From Rubinisphaera italica (GTDB lineage Bacteria > Planctomycetota > Planctomycetia > Planctomycetales > Planctomycetaceae), in NCBI RefSeq assembly GCF_007859715.1, contig NZ_SJPG01000001.1, forward strand, positions 1,948,728-2,012,727: a DNA stretch of 64,000 nucleotides, in the 5' to 3' direction. Within the stretch, counting starts at the first letter, position 1. Each line of letters opens with the position of its first letter. Both the position numbers and the translations under genes were made by a program. Below the pieces are notes generated by a model, which was not told the origin of the DNA, did not search any database, and worked only from the letters and a program-made list of their open reading frames with translations. Shown in pieces: positions 25,388 to 34,010 of this stretch.

Positions 25388-27030
25388 CTCAGATTCTGTT
25401 GTAATTCAGCAGTTTTCGATGGTTTAATGGAAAACGAATTGGAAAAATACGCAGCAGGTTGTATCTGCTGTTTTGGCTTCTGATCAGCTCTGGGACTCAA
25501 TGGCTTTGCGACAACTCGCAATGAGCCGCCTATTGTCCCTGGATTGAAAGCCTCGGCGGATTCCGGCATTAACAGGCCAGGAACAGGATTCTCTAATTGT
25601 TTATCATCATTCTTGGGATAAGAAATCGTTTCAGGGTACGGACACACAATCCGCCTTCCAACACTTCGGTCCAGTTCCGCGATCGCTTTTCTGCTGGCAG
25701 CTGTCAATTCCAGCAGACGAATTTGTGAGTCGATATACTGACTCGATGACTGGAGCACCAGAAAATAATCTGTTCCCCCACCGCGATAAGATTTCTCCGC
25801 CAAAGTCATCGATTCTTTGAGTTCAGGCAGAACATCGCTCTGCAGGTAATTCAGGTTTGACTGGGCCTGTTGCAAACCACCAAAAGCGACTTTCACGTCC
25901 GTGACCACTTGATCCCGAATCGACTGATAATTGTGATTCGCCTGATCCACCGTCCATTCCGAGCGGATAATGAGACCCTGATTGCGATTGAAAATCGGGA
26001 TTTCAAAACGCAGTCCCGGTCCTGAATTCGTCGGCCCGGCTCCGCCGCTGTTTCCATCGGCAACGGCGTCAATTCGCAGGAACGATCGTTTTGCCAGTTC
26101 AACGCGATGGCTGGCAGCTTGAACTGCGATTCGTGCAGCTTTAATGTCCGGTCGGATCATCAGGGCTTCCGAAACGAGTTCATCCACAGAGAGTTCGGTC
26201 GTGTCTGGAATCGGTTCGCTGACTGGATACAATGGTGTCTCCAGCATCGCAATACCCATAACATTTTTCAGGGTCGCTTCAGCAATTTGAACCGCCTGTT
26301 CCAGACCAGCCGCCTCGGCTCGGGTTCGATTGGCATCGATTCGGGTGGTGATGGCTTCCAGTTCTCCGATATCTCCTCCCTCGAGTCTCTTCTCTGCGAG
26401 GTTGGCAATACCCTGCCGTACATCGACCGCTTCTTGAGCCAGAGCGTATCGATTGACCGCAAACTGAAAGTCGGCATAGGCGACTCGGGCATCGCGAGCG
26501 ACATTCAATCCACTCTGTACCAAATCATTAGCGATCCGCTGGAAATCTTGCTCGGCGATTGCAACGCGTTGCTTGCGGAGAATCAATGCCTCAATCGGCA
26601 TGTATAGAGTCCACTCCAGTTGTTTGGATCCGATAGGAGGAAACAACAGGTTGAGCTGCGGATTCGTTAATAATCCTGCCTGCACAAGATCTCCTCGAGC
26701 AATTCCAAGATTGGAAAGCGTGGAGAGAAATGTCCGGTTATTCCATAGTGCCAGAGCAACGGCTTCTTCTTCACTCAGTCCATCTTCAAGAACCACACAG
26801 GGCGGAATCGAGATTTCGCCTGGACAGGAGTGGGGAGCGACATCATGGAACGTCCGATGCTGCAACTCCATATCTACATAACCCCGATTCGCTGTCGATG
26901 GCGGTGATTTGCATCCGGAGATAATCAGAATCACCACGAGACAGTTTTTTATTTGAGAATGATGGTTTCGAAAATGTTGCTGTAAGTCTGGTAACAGCTT
27001 GAATAATTTACTGGTAGGGCTGGCGACCAT
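25384..27030 (-). CDS. TolC-family outer-membrane efflux channel (CusC-like lipoprotein)
   Basis: The start at 27030 is supported by a GAGGAG ribosome site; the 33 residues upstream in the same frame are discarded. A lipoprotein-type signal (CLVVILIISGC) precedes two TolC repeats of long helices (for example ARVAYADFQFAVNRYALAQEAV and RDQVVTDVKVAFGGLQQAQSNL). The entry LSEEEAVALALWNNRTFL is the standard first helix of the family. It forms the trimeric outer-membrane duct of the metal pump. It is the first gene of the operon; the promoter with the shared operator lies 177-211 bp upstream. Confidence 0.9.
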   Translation of the reverse strand: MVASPTSKLFKLLPDLQQHFRNHHSQIKNCLVVILIISGCKSPPSTANRGYVDMELQHRTFHDVAPHSCPGEISIPPCVVLEDGLSEEEAVALALWNNRTFLSTLSNLGIARGDLVQAGLLTNPQLNLLFPPIGSKQLEWTLYMPIEALILRKQRVAIAEQDFQRIANDLVQSGLNVARDARVAYADFQFAVNRYALAQEAVDVRQGIANLAEKRLEGGDIGELEAITTRIDANRTRAEAAGLEQAVQIAEATLKNVMGIAMLETPLYPVSEPIPDTTELSVDELVSEALMIRPDIKAARIAVQAASHRVELAKRSFLRIDAVADGNSGGAGPTNSGPGLRFEIPIFNRNQGLIIRSEWTVDQANHNYQSIRDQVVTDVKVAFGGLQQAQSNLNYLQSDVLPELKESMTLAEKSYRGGGTDYFLVLQSSSQYIDSQIRLLELTAASRKAIAELDRSVGRRIVCPYPETISYPKNDDKQLENPVPGLLMPESAEAFNPGTIGGSLRVVAKPLSPRADQKPKQQIQPAAYFSNSFSIKPSKTAELQQNLR

Positions 27031-27206
27031 CGCTGGACTCCTCGCTGTCAAACTTTGCCGGTTCTGCCGATTAGGATGGATAGTCTGGAAGATCATTGGA
27101 CATGAACTTCTCGGGACATTCCATTTCATCGGTCAAACTGGCAATTTCGGCACGATCAGAGTCCGGAAACGAACCGTTCTTTTCGATTCATTCGTCACCA
27201 GTAACG

Positions 27207-27241
27207 ATTGTAGTGACGCTTCATGAGAGCCAGATGAGAAT
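27207..27241 (-). promoter_or_regulatory. Efflux-operon promoter with direct-repeat operator
   Basis: On the minus strand TTCTCAT-N4-CTCTCAT (27241 to 27223) is followed after exactly 10 bases by TACAAT (27212-27207), a good -10 box. The two 7-mers are 11 bp apart, one helical turn, as bound by OmpR-family regulators. The same arrangement occurs before the response regulator gene at 31237..31271. A small dyad AAGTTT-N3-AAACTT lies just upstream at 27247-27261. Confidence 0.7.
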
Positions 27242-27293
27242 CGCTAAAGTTTATGAAACTTGCGAATGACAGGCCGTTTTTCAACTACGGCTC

Positions 27294-29025
27294 TAGCCCG
27301 CATTTCTCACCCGGTTTCTCATTTCTTCTCCCGGGGGCTTGCGGGGCGGGAATTTGGTTTGGTGGGTGGGGATTGGGAGCGTGGAGGGGGTGTCGAGAGG
27401 TGTTTTTTTGGTGCCAGGTCGGATTTCAGGCCGTTTTTGTCAGTTCGGCGCGTACCGCGAGCGCGGTGGGCGCTGTGGTGGACTCTTTCGAAGCTGATTG
27501 GGCTCATCCAGGGACAGGCCGCGGCGGGAGGTCTTGCAGGTTTTGCCAGACCTGGCCGAACAACTCGCGATACGGGTATGCTTCCGACAGTGACAGCCAC
27601 ACCTTCCGGCACGTCACCCGCACCTGTGCCCCGATCTTGAGCAGCTTCACGCGAATCGTATCGCAGCGGGCCTTTGCGTGATCGGTTCCCTGTAAGCCGT
27701 GACGTCGCAGAGCCGCCAGCAGCACATAGGCCACCGAAGAAAACCACAACCGCAGTTGATTGGCCCGCATGGTCGCACAACTCGTCCGGTCGGCGAACAG
27801 ACACAACTGCTGTTCCTTGATCCGGTTTTCCATCTCGCCGCGCTGACAATACAGATCTTCATACAGCGTCCGGGCATCGGCCTGGTCTTCTGTCAGATTC
27901 GTCACCACAAACCGCGGGTTCTCGCCTTTCGAGAGATGCTCGGCCTTGGCGACAACCCGCCGCTGGCAACTCCAACTTTTCAACGTCCGGTACCGCAGGT
28001 CAGCGAACAGGCGAGCGGCTTGTTTCGTGTCGTCAAAAAAGAGCTTGGCGGCCACCCGCTGAGCCTCAATCATTTCCTTGAGTCGCTCGTTTTTGGCCAG
28101 CCCCAAAATGTATTGGACTTCGTTCTTTTCGCACCACTGCATGATCGGCTCGCGACAAAATCCGCTGTCGCCGCGAATCACGATTCGCACCTCCGGCCAG
28201 CGCTGGCGAATCAACGGCACAATCCGCTGCAACTGTTCCACTGTCCCCAGACTGGCATCGATATCGGCCGGTCGGAGCTGCGCACACAGCAGGTGCTCGC
28301 CACAGAAAATATACAGCGGCAGATAGCAGTACTGCTTGTAATAACCGTGAAAGAATCGCCCGAGTTGATGTCCGTGCAGTGGATCATCGGTGGCGTCGAA
28401 ATCGAGAATGATTTCTTCGGGCGGCCTCTGGTGAGCGTCGAGAAACAGATCCACGAACAAGCGTGAGAAGTCGCTGCAGTTGGCCGTGATCTTTTTGTAG
28501 CGGCTCTCCGGGCTGGCTCCGGGGGGAGTCAACTCGAGTCGATTGAGCGTGCTTTTGCCGGCCAGAGCATGCCCGCGATCACGTTCCCGCGCCCGCTGTT
28601 GTCCGGTCAGATCGTCTTTGCCGGCCAGCAGCGCGAGCAACGGGTCATCCCGCAGGCGGTCATGATCATTGAGGTCTTCATAGCCGAGCGTTAACGCAAA
28701 AATACGCTGCCTGACCAGTTCGAGCACGGAGTGCTCAATATAATCGAAATCGCGATGATCGCTAAAACAACCAGCGACCCGTGAAGTCAACTTCAGCTTG
28801 TTATCGAGTTCCCGCAGCAAGAGCCCGCCCGCATCGGAGGTGATCATCAGACCATCAAAATTGGCCACGACTTCGCGACGCTGGTGGGGTTGAAAAGTGA
28901 GGGACTTTGTGGAACACTGTGTCATGAGAAGGCTGCCTGTCGTTTGGGGTGAAAGCTGTTGTGAGAAAACAACTTATCCCAAACCAGGCAGCCTTTTTCC
29001 ACCCCCGGGTGAGAAATCCGGGCTA
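27294..29025 (-). mobile_element. Complete IS1380-family insertion sequence
   Basis: A 1732-bp element with terminal inverted repeats TAGCCCGCATTTCTCACCCGG (left) and TAGCCCGGATTTCTCACCCGG (right, read inward), one mismatch apart. A 5-bp target duplication GGCTC flanks it (27289-27293 and 29026-29030). It encodes one intact transposase. It landed between the sensor kinase gene and the efflux promoter, just upstream of the operator, which it leaves intact. Two older half-copies are at 15714 and 19395. Confidence 0.95.
27504..28925 (-). CDS. IS1380-family transposase
   Basis: A 473-residue DDE transposase. The N-terminus FQPHQRREVVANFDGLMITSD with GGLLLRELDNKL is the IS1380 signature; the first catalytic Asp is in the FDGLMITSDAG region. 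EIILDFDATDDPLHGHQ supplies the second acidic site, VIRGDSGFCREPIM the next, and the tail holds the YxxR-E type block with YCQRGEMENRIKEQQ. It spans almost the whole element and appears intact, so the element may still move. Confidence 0.93.
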   Translation of the reverse strand: MTQCSTKSLTFQPHQRREVVANFDGLMITSDAGGLLLRELDNKLKLTSRVAGCFSDHRDFDYIEHSVLELVRQRIFALTLGYEDLNDHDRLRDDPLLALLAGKDDLTGQQRARERDRGHALAGKSTLNRLELTPPGASPESRYKKITANCSDFSRLFVDLFLDAHQRPPEEIILDFDATDDPLHGHQLGRFFHGYYKQYCYLPLYIFCGEHLLCAQLRPADIDASLGTVEQLQRIVPLIRQRWPEVRIVIRGDSGFCREPIMQWCEKNEVQYILGLAKNERLKEMIEAQRVAAKLFFDDTKQAARLFADLRYRTLKSWSCQRRVVAKAEHLSKGENPRFVVTNLTEDQADARTLYEDLYCQRGEMENRIKEQQLCLFADRTSCATMRANQLRLWFSSVAYVLLAALRRHGLQGTDHAKARCDTIRVKLLKIGAQVRVTCRKVWLSLSEAYPYRELFGQVWQNLQDLPPRPVPG

Positions 29026-29064
29026 GGCTCATAAAAAAGACTTTGAATTAAAAAATCATCCGGC

Positions 29065-30498
29065 TCATTGTGCCGAATATGTTCGTTTGAGCCGAATGGA
29101 AAAAACGTGATCAAAATACGAAGCTTCAATCTTACCGCCTAGTGATTCGACCAATCGCCGACAGAGCGACAGTCCCAGTCCGCTATGAAGCCCGGTTGCC
29201 GCTCGGGCTGTGTCGGCTCTCCAGAAGCGTTCGAAAACTCGATCGATATCCTTCGACGAAAAATCCTGAGCCGTGTTACTCACTTCAATAGTTAACTCTT
29301 GTTGATTAGCGACGGCCTCAATTGTGATCGTCGTCCCGGCATCAGCATAGCTGACGGCGTTGTCGATCAGGTTTCGAAATAAAATAGTGAGCATATTCGG
29401 GTCGGCTGAAACGGTCTCGCATGAGGAAGTGTTCCACAATACGGTCAACTCTCGTTTATCGATAACTTTCTGGTATTCCCTCACGATGTCTGTCAGTAGA
29501 TTGTTAATATCGATCTCTTGCTTGCGAATTTCAGAAATCGACTGCTGAGTTGTGGCAAGCAGACTCTCGACGATGGCGGTTGCCTGTTCGGTAATGAGCA
29601 GACATTGTTGAATTGTTTCCTGGTATTGTTCGGAACTGCGGGGTTTGGAGAGGGCCACTTCCGATTTGGCACGTAGTCCAGCCAGTGGAGTTCGAAGTTC
29701 GTGGGCGACATCAGCCGAGAAGGCCCGTTCTCGTTCGAATGTGGCTTCCAACCGATCCAGTAACTGGTTGATCGTGTGAATCAATGGTTGCAATTCACGA
29801 GGTTGTTCTGCCTCATTCTCGAGTCGTTCTGAGAGTGTCTCGATATTAAGAGTTGAGATCTGTTGAGCGGTATGATCGAGTGGTCGCAGTCCATAATTGA
29901 CGGCAATTCCAGTTGCAAGCAGCGTTACAATCAAGCCGATGATCCCGACACCGCAGAGGGTTAATCGCATTTTCTGGATGGTGGTTTCAATCCCAACGGT
30001 GGAGCGTGCAAATAACAATGTGACCTGAGCGGAAGGTATCCCTTCCCGCAGATCCCGTTCGATCTCTTCCCGTTCAACTCGCAAATGATCTAACCGTGGC
30101 TGAAAAGTGAGCCTTACGACTCGGGCAGATTCCCCGTTGTCGAGTCGAGTATTAAACATGTGGAGTGATTGATCAAAGCCCGGTTGAATGGGTGTCGCAT
30201 TTTCTGGATAGACATGTTCGATATGTCCCCTTTTCCAGAGAGTGAGGGCTTCACTTTCGCGGGCCAGTGGCACGGCTGCAACTGTTCCTTCTCGCCATTC
30301 GTAGATGAGTCCGTCGTGGTCTTGTTCGATCAGCTGGCTGAGCATTAACGCACGACTATGTTGAGATGCATCGAATTCCGACCAGAGCGTACTTTCGAGA
30401 AAAGCCGAAACGGTTACTCCGCTGATGGTGAATAATGTAATGACAGTCAAGCCGACAAAAACAATCAATCGGCCATGCAGAGAGCGGCTCATATTCAT
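29065..30498 (-). CDS. Sensor histidine kinase of a metal-responsive two-component system
   Basis: The 477-residue membrane kinase has a first helix (residues about 10-32), a periplasmic sensor domain of roughly 145 residues, a second helix (LCGVGIIGLIVTLLATGIAV), HAMP, the HisKA phospho-acceptor motif SADVAHELRTPLAGL (His near residue 266), and the ATPase boxes (LFRNLIDNAVSY, FERFWRADTARA, GLGLSLCRRLVESLGG). The arrangement is that of CusS/heavy-metal sensor kinases, although no metal ligand set is proven. Its ATG overlaps the regulator's stop by 4 bp. The IS1380 begins 40 bp after its stop. Confidence 0.9.
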   Translation of the reverse strand: MNMSRSLHGRLIVFVGLTVITLFTISGVTVSAFLESTLWSEFDASQHSRALMLSQLIEQDHDGLIYEWREGTVAAVPLARESEALTLWKRGHIEHVYPENATPIQPGFDQSLHMFNTRLDNGESARVVRLTFQPRLDHLRVEREEIERDLREGIPSAQVTLLFARSTVGIETTIQKMRLTLCGVGIIGLIVTLLATGIAVNYGLRPLDHTAQQISTLNIETLSERLENEAEQPRELQPLIHTINQLLDRLEATFERERAFSADVAHELRTPLAGLRAKSEVALSKPRSSEQYQETIQQCLLITEQATAIVESLLATTQQSISEIRKQEIDINNLLTDIVREYQKVIDKRELTVLWNTSSCETVSADPNMLTILFRNLIDNAVSYADAGTTITIEAVANQQELTIEVSNTAQDFSSKDIDRVFERFWRADTARAATGLHSGLGLSLCRRLVESLGGKIEASYFDHVFSIRLKRTYSAQ

Positions 30499-31193
30499 TC
30501 CGCCTCCAGCACATATCCGAGTCCGCGACGAGTTTGTATCAAGGATGGTTGTCCCGGAGTGTCTAATTTCTTACGGAGGTAGCCAACGTACACATCAACC
30601 ACATTACTGGATGATTCACTTTGCATATCATACAGACTTTGCCAGACATCCGAACGGGTCACGACCTGACCACGACGTCTGGCAAAGTATTCGAGCAGGT
30701 TATACTCCCGAGCCGTTAATTCGATGACTGCATCATTTCGTGAGACTGTCCTCGCGTTCGTGTCAATTTGCAGATCACGCACCTGAATGATTGTGGTTCC
30801 ATCTCCGTAACTGCGACGAACCAGTGCCTTGACGCGTGCCAATAATTCCGCAAGAGCAAACGGTTTGATCAGATAATCATCAGCTCCGATATTCAAACCA
30901 CGAATGCGTTCATCAACTGCTCCTAAAGCCGTCAATAATAGTACGGGAACCTGCTGCTGAGCATTCCGGAGTGTTTGAAGAATCTCAATCCCGCTGGTAT
31001 CGGGCAACATGATATCGAGTACAATCACATTGTAATCTCCCGATTGAGCCAGCCATAATCCATCGCGACCATTCTCGGCAGAATCAACCGCAAAGCCTTC
31101 CTCAGCCAATGCCTGCACAACAGAACTACGAACAGGTTCATAGTCTTCAACGACTAACACACGCACGGTGAGACTCTTTCTCTGACTTAACAT
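30495..31193 (-). CDS. OmpR-family response regulator
   Basis: A receiver domain (VLVVEDYEPVRSS, phospho-acceptor Asp60 in VIVLDIMLPD, Lys in DDYLIKPF) is followed by a winged-helix DNA-binding domain (LTAREYNLLEYFARRRGQVVTR, VDVYVGYLRKKLD). The start may be the ATG at 31193 or a GTG at 31166 (VRVLVVED), which fits the family length better. It should bind the direct 7-mers found before its own gene and before the efflux operon. It is coupled to the kinase by a 4-bp overlap. Confidence 0.92.
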   Translation of the reverse strand: MLSQRKSLTVRVLVVEDYEPVRSSVVQALAEEGFAVDSAENGRDGLWLAQSGDYNVIVLDIMLPDTSGIEILQTLRNAQQQVPVLLLTALGAVDERIRGLNIGADDYLIKPFALAELLARVKALVRRSYGDGTTIIQVRDLQIDTNARTVSRNDAVIELTAREYNLLEYFARRRGQVVTRSDVWQSLYDMQSESSSNVVDVYVGYLRKKLDTPGQPSLIQTRRGLGYVLEAE

Positions 31194-31236
31194 TTTGTTT
31201 TGGAGTTTTACAAAACCCCAGTTTAAACATCAGAAT

Positions 31237-31271
31237 ATGGTATAAACAAAATATGAGAACATGATGAGAAT
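31237..31271 (-). promoter_or_regulatory. Autoregulated promoter of the two-component operon
   Basis: The minus strand reads TTCTCAT-N4-TTCTCAT (31271-31253 region), then 10 bases, then TACCAT (31242-31237) as a -10-like box, 44-71 bp before the regulator start depending on which start is used. This matches the efflux promoter at 27207..27241 in both half-sites, their 11-bp period and the 10-bp gap to the -10. Confidence 0.7.
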
Positions 31272-31433
31272 TCATTTTCTAATATGACAGCAGAAAAGCT
31301 GGATTCGAGTTTTGGTACTAAAGATTCAGTGGGTGCAGGTACTTTCTATAGATCAGTAGTAAGGCCGGCATGCAGGCATAGTTGTAAATCGTATGCATTT
31401 AGAGTGAATAACCCATCTAACAGGAGAAATGCG

Positions 31434-32129
31434 ATGACTCATACTGATCTGACTGATATTACCCTGGTTCTAGATCGTTCCGGTTCGATGGAATCGGTCA
31501 AAGAGTCCACCATCACAGCTTTCAATGAATTTGTTTCTTCACAAATCGAGGTCGAGGGACAGGCCACAATGTCGCTTGTGCAATTCGACAATGAATACGA
31601 TGTGCTTTACGAAGCGATACCGATTGAACAGGTTTCTGAACTGACCGCTGAAACTTTTGTCCCCCGGGGCAGTACAGCCTTGCTTGATGCGATGGGGCAG
31701 ACGATTGTGCGAACCGGCCAGCGATTAGCCGCCATGCCGGAAGCCGAGCGTCCTGGTACGGTTTTATTTGTTACGCTGACCGACGGAGCAGAAAACTCCA
31801 GCAGCGAGTACAACCTGCACAGAATCAATGAGATGATCACTGAGCAGAGGGAGAAATACAGCTGGCAATTCCTCTTCCTGGCCGCGAATCAGGATGCCAT
31901 CGCCACCGCTTCCCAATTCGGTATTGGAGCGGGCCAGGCCATGACATTTGGAGCCTCTGAACAAGGTCTGGCAGGCACGATGAGTGTGATGAAACAGAAA
32001 GTGACCAGCATGCGGGAGAGCCGGGCCGCCGGTCGAGATATGGCTCCCATCTCTTTTGATGAAACCGATCGAAAAAAGGCGATGGGTGAACCGACCGAAA
32101 AGCCGAAACGAAAAAGCAGGCGAAAGTAA
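31434..32129 (+). CDS. VWA-domain protein
   Basis: The ATG at 31434 follows an AGGAG ribosome site, and the protein then begins directly with the domain; the frame upstream adds 50 non-conserved residues. The 231-residue product is a von Willebrand factor A fold with the MIDAS metal site LVLDRSGSMES (DxSxS), the Thr loop in PRGSTALLDA and the Asp in TLTDGAENSS. It ends in a basic tail (PKRKSRRK). There is no signal peptide, so it is probably a cytoplasmic adaptor that grips a partner through a metal ion. The partner is not evident; it is divergent from the metal-sensing operon. Confidence 0.85.
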   Translation: MTHTDLTDITLVLDRSGSMESVKESTITAFNEFVSSQIEVEGQATMSLVQFDNEYDVLYEAIPIEQVSELTAETFVPRGSTALLDAMGQTIVRTGQRLAAMPEAERPGTVLFVTLTDGAENSSSEYNLHRINEMITEQREKYSWQFLFLAANQDAIATASQFGIGAGQAMTFGASEQGLAGTMSVMKQKVTSMRESRAAGRDMAPISFDETDRKKAMGEPTEKPKRKSRRK

Positions 32130-32277
32130 GCCCCGTCAATCTGACCCAGCACAGCAGGGGATCGAGGCTGAATTTCCGGTAGAAACTCGGGTTACCCAAT
32201 CCGGGTTGGACTGGATTTTGCCATGACACCTGGCCATGAGAAACATGAGAAACTTTTTCCGAGCGATTTTCTGATCT

Positions 32278-33099
32278 ATGAAATCAAACAATTACATAAT
32301 CGAAGCGATGGATGAATCGGTTCAACTCTGGATCAATAAAAGACTGCCTTTTGAACCAACTTTATGGCTTGCAGATGCAAGAGCGGAGCTCCAACAAAAG
32401 TTACGAGAATTACAGGCATGTCCCCAGCGAATGATCATGGCGACCTTGTCTACATTGGATGAGCGGTTCTTTGATGTTGAAAATGTACTTATCTACAACG
32501 TCGGCTCAGGAGCGTTTTCTGTTCACGCTCGGCATGGAATCGGTTTCAAACGAATTCGCGGCCTTCCTCCGAATGCTCCATCCGGAGAATCCTTTCTTTA
32601 CCATCATATGTATCAATTGATCGACGTTCCTGATGACAGTTCAGGAACAGAGATCATTCGGTTTGAATTTCCACTACGTAAGCTTTCTTCTGGCACAAAA
32701 CCTCATGAAATCTGGCAGCAGACTTTTGAAAGCGACTTGATGTCGAATATTGTGATCGATGGTCCTTTCGAAATCTCTATTACCCTATACACTCCGAAAC
32801 TAATCCTGAATCTCGCTTCGGTGATTAAACCACTTCTCGATGGGATCATCAGCTCGCTTCATTTCGAGTCAACTTTTGATGAGGTAGCAGTTCAAAGGCT
32901 TGCTCAGAAAACTAACATGGCTACCGATATGATTATTGAGCAATTGCAGAATCCTCCACGACCATTTCTTGGAAAGCGAAATTTACTTACTTCATATCGC
33001 AACTTCGTGAAATGGAATCCTGCTGACGAATTGTGCGAGACTTGCACATTAATTCAGAGGCAATCACATTCAAATGAATGTGAAGTGAGAATTTACTGA
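32278..33099 (+). CDS. Hypothetical protein, 273 residues
   Basis: Not recognised. It is a soluble protein with a regular mix of beta and helical segments; the middle (ENVLIYNVGSGAFSVHARHG, GESFLYHHMYQLIDVPDD) looks like a beta-sandwich. The C-terminus has three cysteines (CETC, NEC) that might bind metal. No signal or membrane segment. It stands alone between the VWA gene and the cysteine-rich peptide. Confidence 0.6.
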   Translation: MKSNNYIIEAMDESVQLWINKRLPFEPTLWLADARAELQQKLRELQACPQRMIMATLSTLDERFFDVENVLIYNVGSGAFSVHARHGIGFKRIRGLPPNAPSGESFLYHHMYQLIDVPDDSSGTEIIRFEFPLRKLSSGTKPHEIWQQTFESDLMSNIVIDGPFEISITLYTPKLILNLASVIKPLLDGIISSLHFESTFDEVAVQRLAQKTNMATDMIIEQLQNPPRPFLGKRNLLTSYRNFVKWNPADELCETCTLIQRQSHSNECEVRIY

Positions 33100-33165
33100 G
33101 CACTTAAACCGATTCAAAGAACAGTCGATAGATATCTATCCGTATAAAAACGAGTACAAACTCTG

Positions 33166-33381
33166 ATGACACGCGTGATAAAACGCATCGAACCAGTGGA
33201 ACCGATCGCAAAATGGCGACTGACTAAGACGGAAATCGTCCAGAATCCTGAAATTTCTCAAAAAATGGGGAAGATGCTGTCCCCGCAACCGTTCCTCTTT
33301 CGCTGTAAGAGTATGAGACATGATGGAATGTCAAAACAAACTCACTTATTCAGTCCACCACGAAAGCGAAACGAACGATGA
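33166..33381 (+). CDS. Small basic ORF, 71 residues, doubtful
   Basis: A lysine/arginine-rich product starting at the ATG at 33166. No ribosome site is evident and no family is known. The only support is that its TGA overlaps the ATG of the cysteine-rich peptide (ATGA at 33378-33381), a typical coupled arrangement. It may be chance. Confidence 0.3.
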   Translation: MTRVIKRIEPVEPIAKWRLTKTEIVQNPEISQKMGKMLSPQPFLFRCKSMRHDGMSKQTHLFSPPRKRNER

Positions 33382-33527
33382 ATACTTTCACAAAAACAAC
33401 GGGAATCAAACTGGTCAAAGAAGTCAGCAAATTGCGATCTGACAAACAAGCCCCACAAGGCCGCTGCTGTCGCTCATGCCGCAGCTGTAACAGCTGCCGA
33501 AGCTGTCGTGGCGGCGGTTGCCACTAA
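33378..33527 (+). CDS. 49-residue cysteine-rich peptide, possible RiPP precursor or metal-binding peptide
   Basis: A short frame with a lysine-rich, helix-prone first half (MNTFTKTTGIKLVKEVSKLR) and a 20-residue tail with seven Cys (residues 30, 31, 34, 37, 40, 43, 48) set among Arg, Ser and Gly. The Cys repeat every third residue from 31 to 43. Codons are varied for the same amino acids (TGC/TGT, CGC/CGA/CGT, AGC/TCA), which argues for protein-level selection. A leader plus Cys-rich core is the layout of ribosomal peptide precursors (SCIFF-like), but no maturase gene is nearby, so a metal-binding peptide is an alternative. It runs antisense to the artificial tail of the truncated hsdS frame. 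Confidence 0.5.
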   Translation: MNTFTKTTGIKLVKEVSKLRSDKQAPQGRCCRSCRSCNSCRSCRGGGCH

Positions 33528-34010
33528 CATACATTCTGCCTGACCAGGAATAATAACTCTGAATTTACGAATGTCAGCCAGTGCCAATCGCTCGACCGTA
33601 GTACCATGAATCGTGTATCGCTCGATCTCATTCTGCAGCACGGGACTTAAGAAGTAATAGAGGAAATACTTCGGATCGAGTTTTTCCCGATGAGGCCGAA
33701 TCAATGCCATCCGTCGGCCAAGGCAGCAGCGTAGTCCTAGAGGAATTAGTGCTGCCTCCCCAAGTCGCGTCTCGTAGGAGAAGACTAAATCTTCGTGTTG
33801 TGGTGTGATCCGACGAGTCCATTTAACAAAATCTTTTTCACTAAGATGTGCAGATTCCGAGAGAACAATCCGACCATTAACTAGAGATGAAATGCTAAGG
33901 AAAACCGGCCCTTCGTCGATTTTCTGCGGCGTCGCGTGTGGCCCATCGTAAATGTCGTCACATATGTCGGAAATCGTGCCTTCCTGCCAGCCATTTGTGT
34001 TACTGCCCAT
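33474..34010 (-). pseudogene. hsdS: Type I restriction specificity subunit HsdS, truncated
   Basis: The frame begins 11 bp inside the hsdM end and encodes one target-recognition domain (WQEGTISDICDDIYDGPHAT, ISSLVNGRIVLSE, GEAALIPLGLRCCLGRRMALI, DIRKFRVIIPG). HsdS normally has two such domains and about 400 residues. Here homology stops near 33545, and the last 20 residues are an alanine-rich read through unrelated DNA. Without the second domain the complex may recognise half a site or nothing. No hsdR lies in the window. Confidence 0.8.

Noticed and set aside
33474..33540. Alanine-rich C-terminus of HsdS as a real protein end
   Set aside because: HsdS homology ends near 33545; the tail is the antisense reading of the cysteine-rich peptide region and has no match to HsdS.
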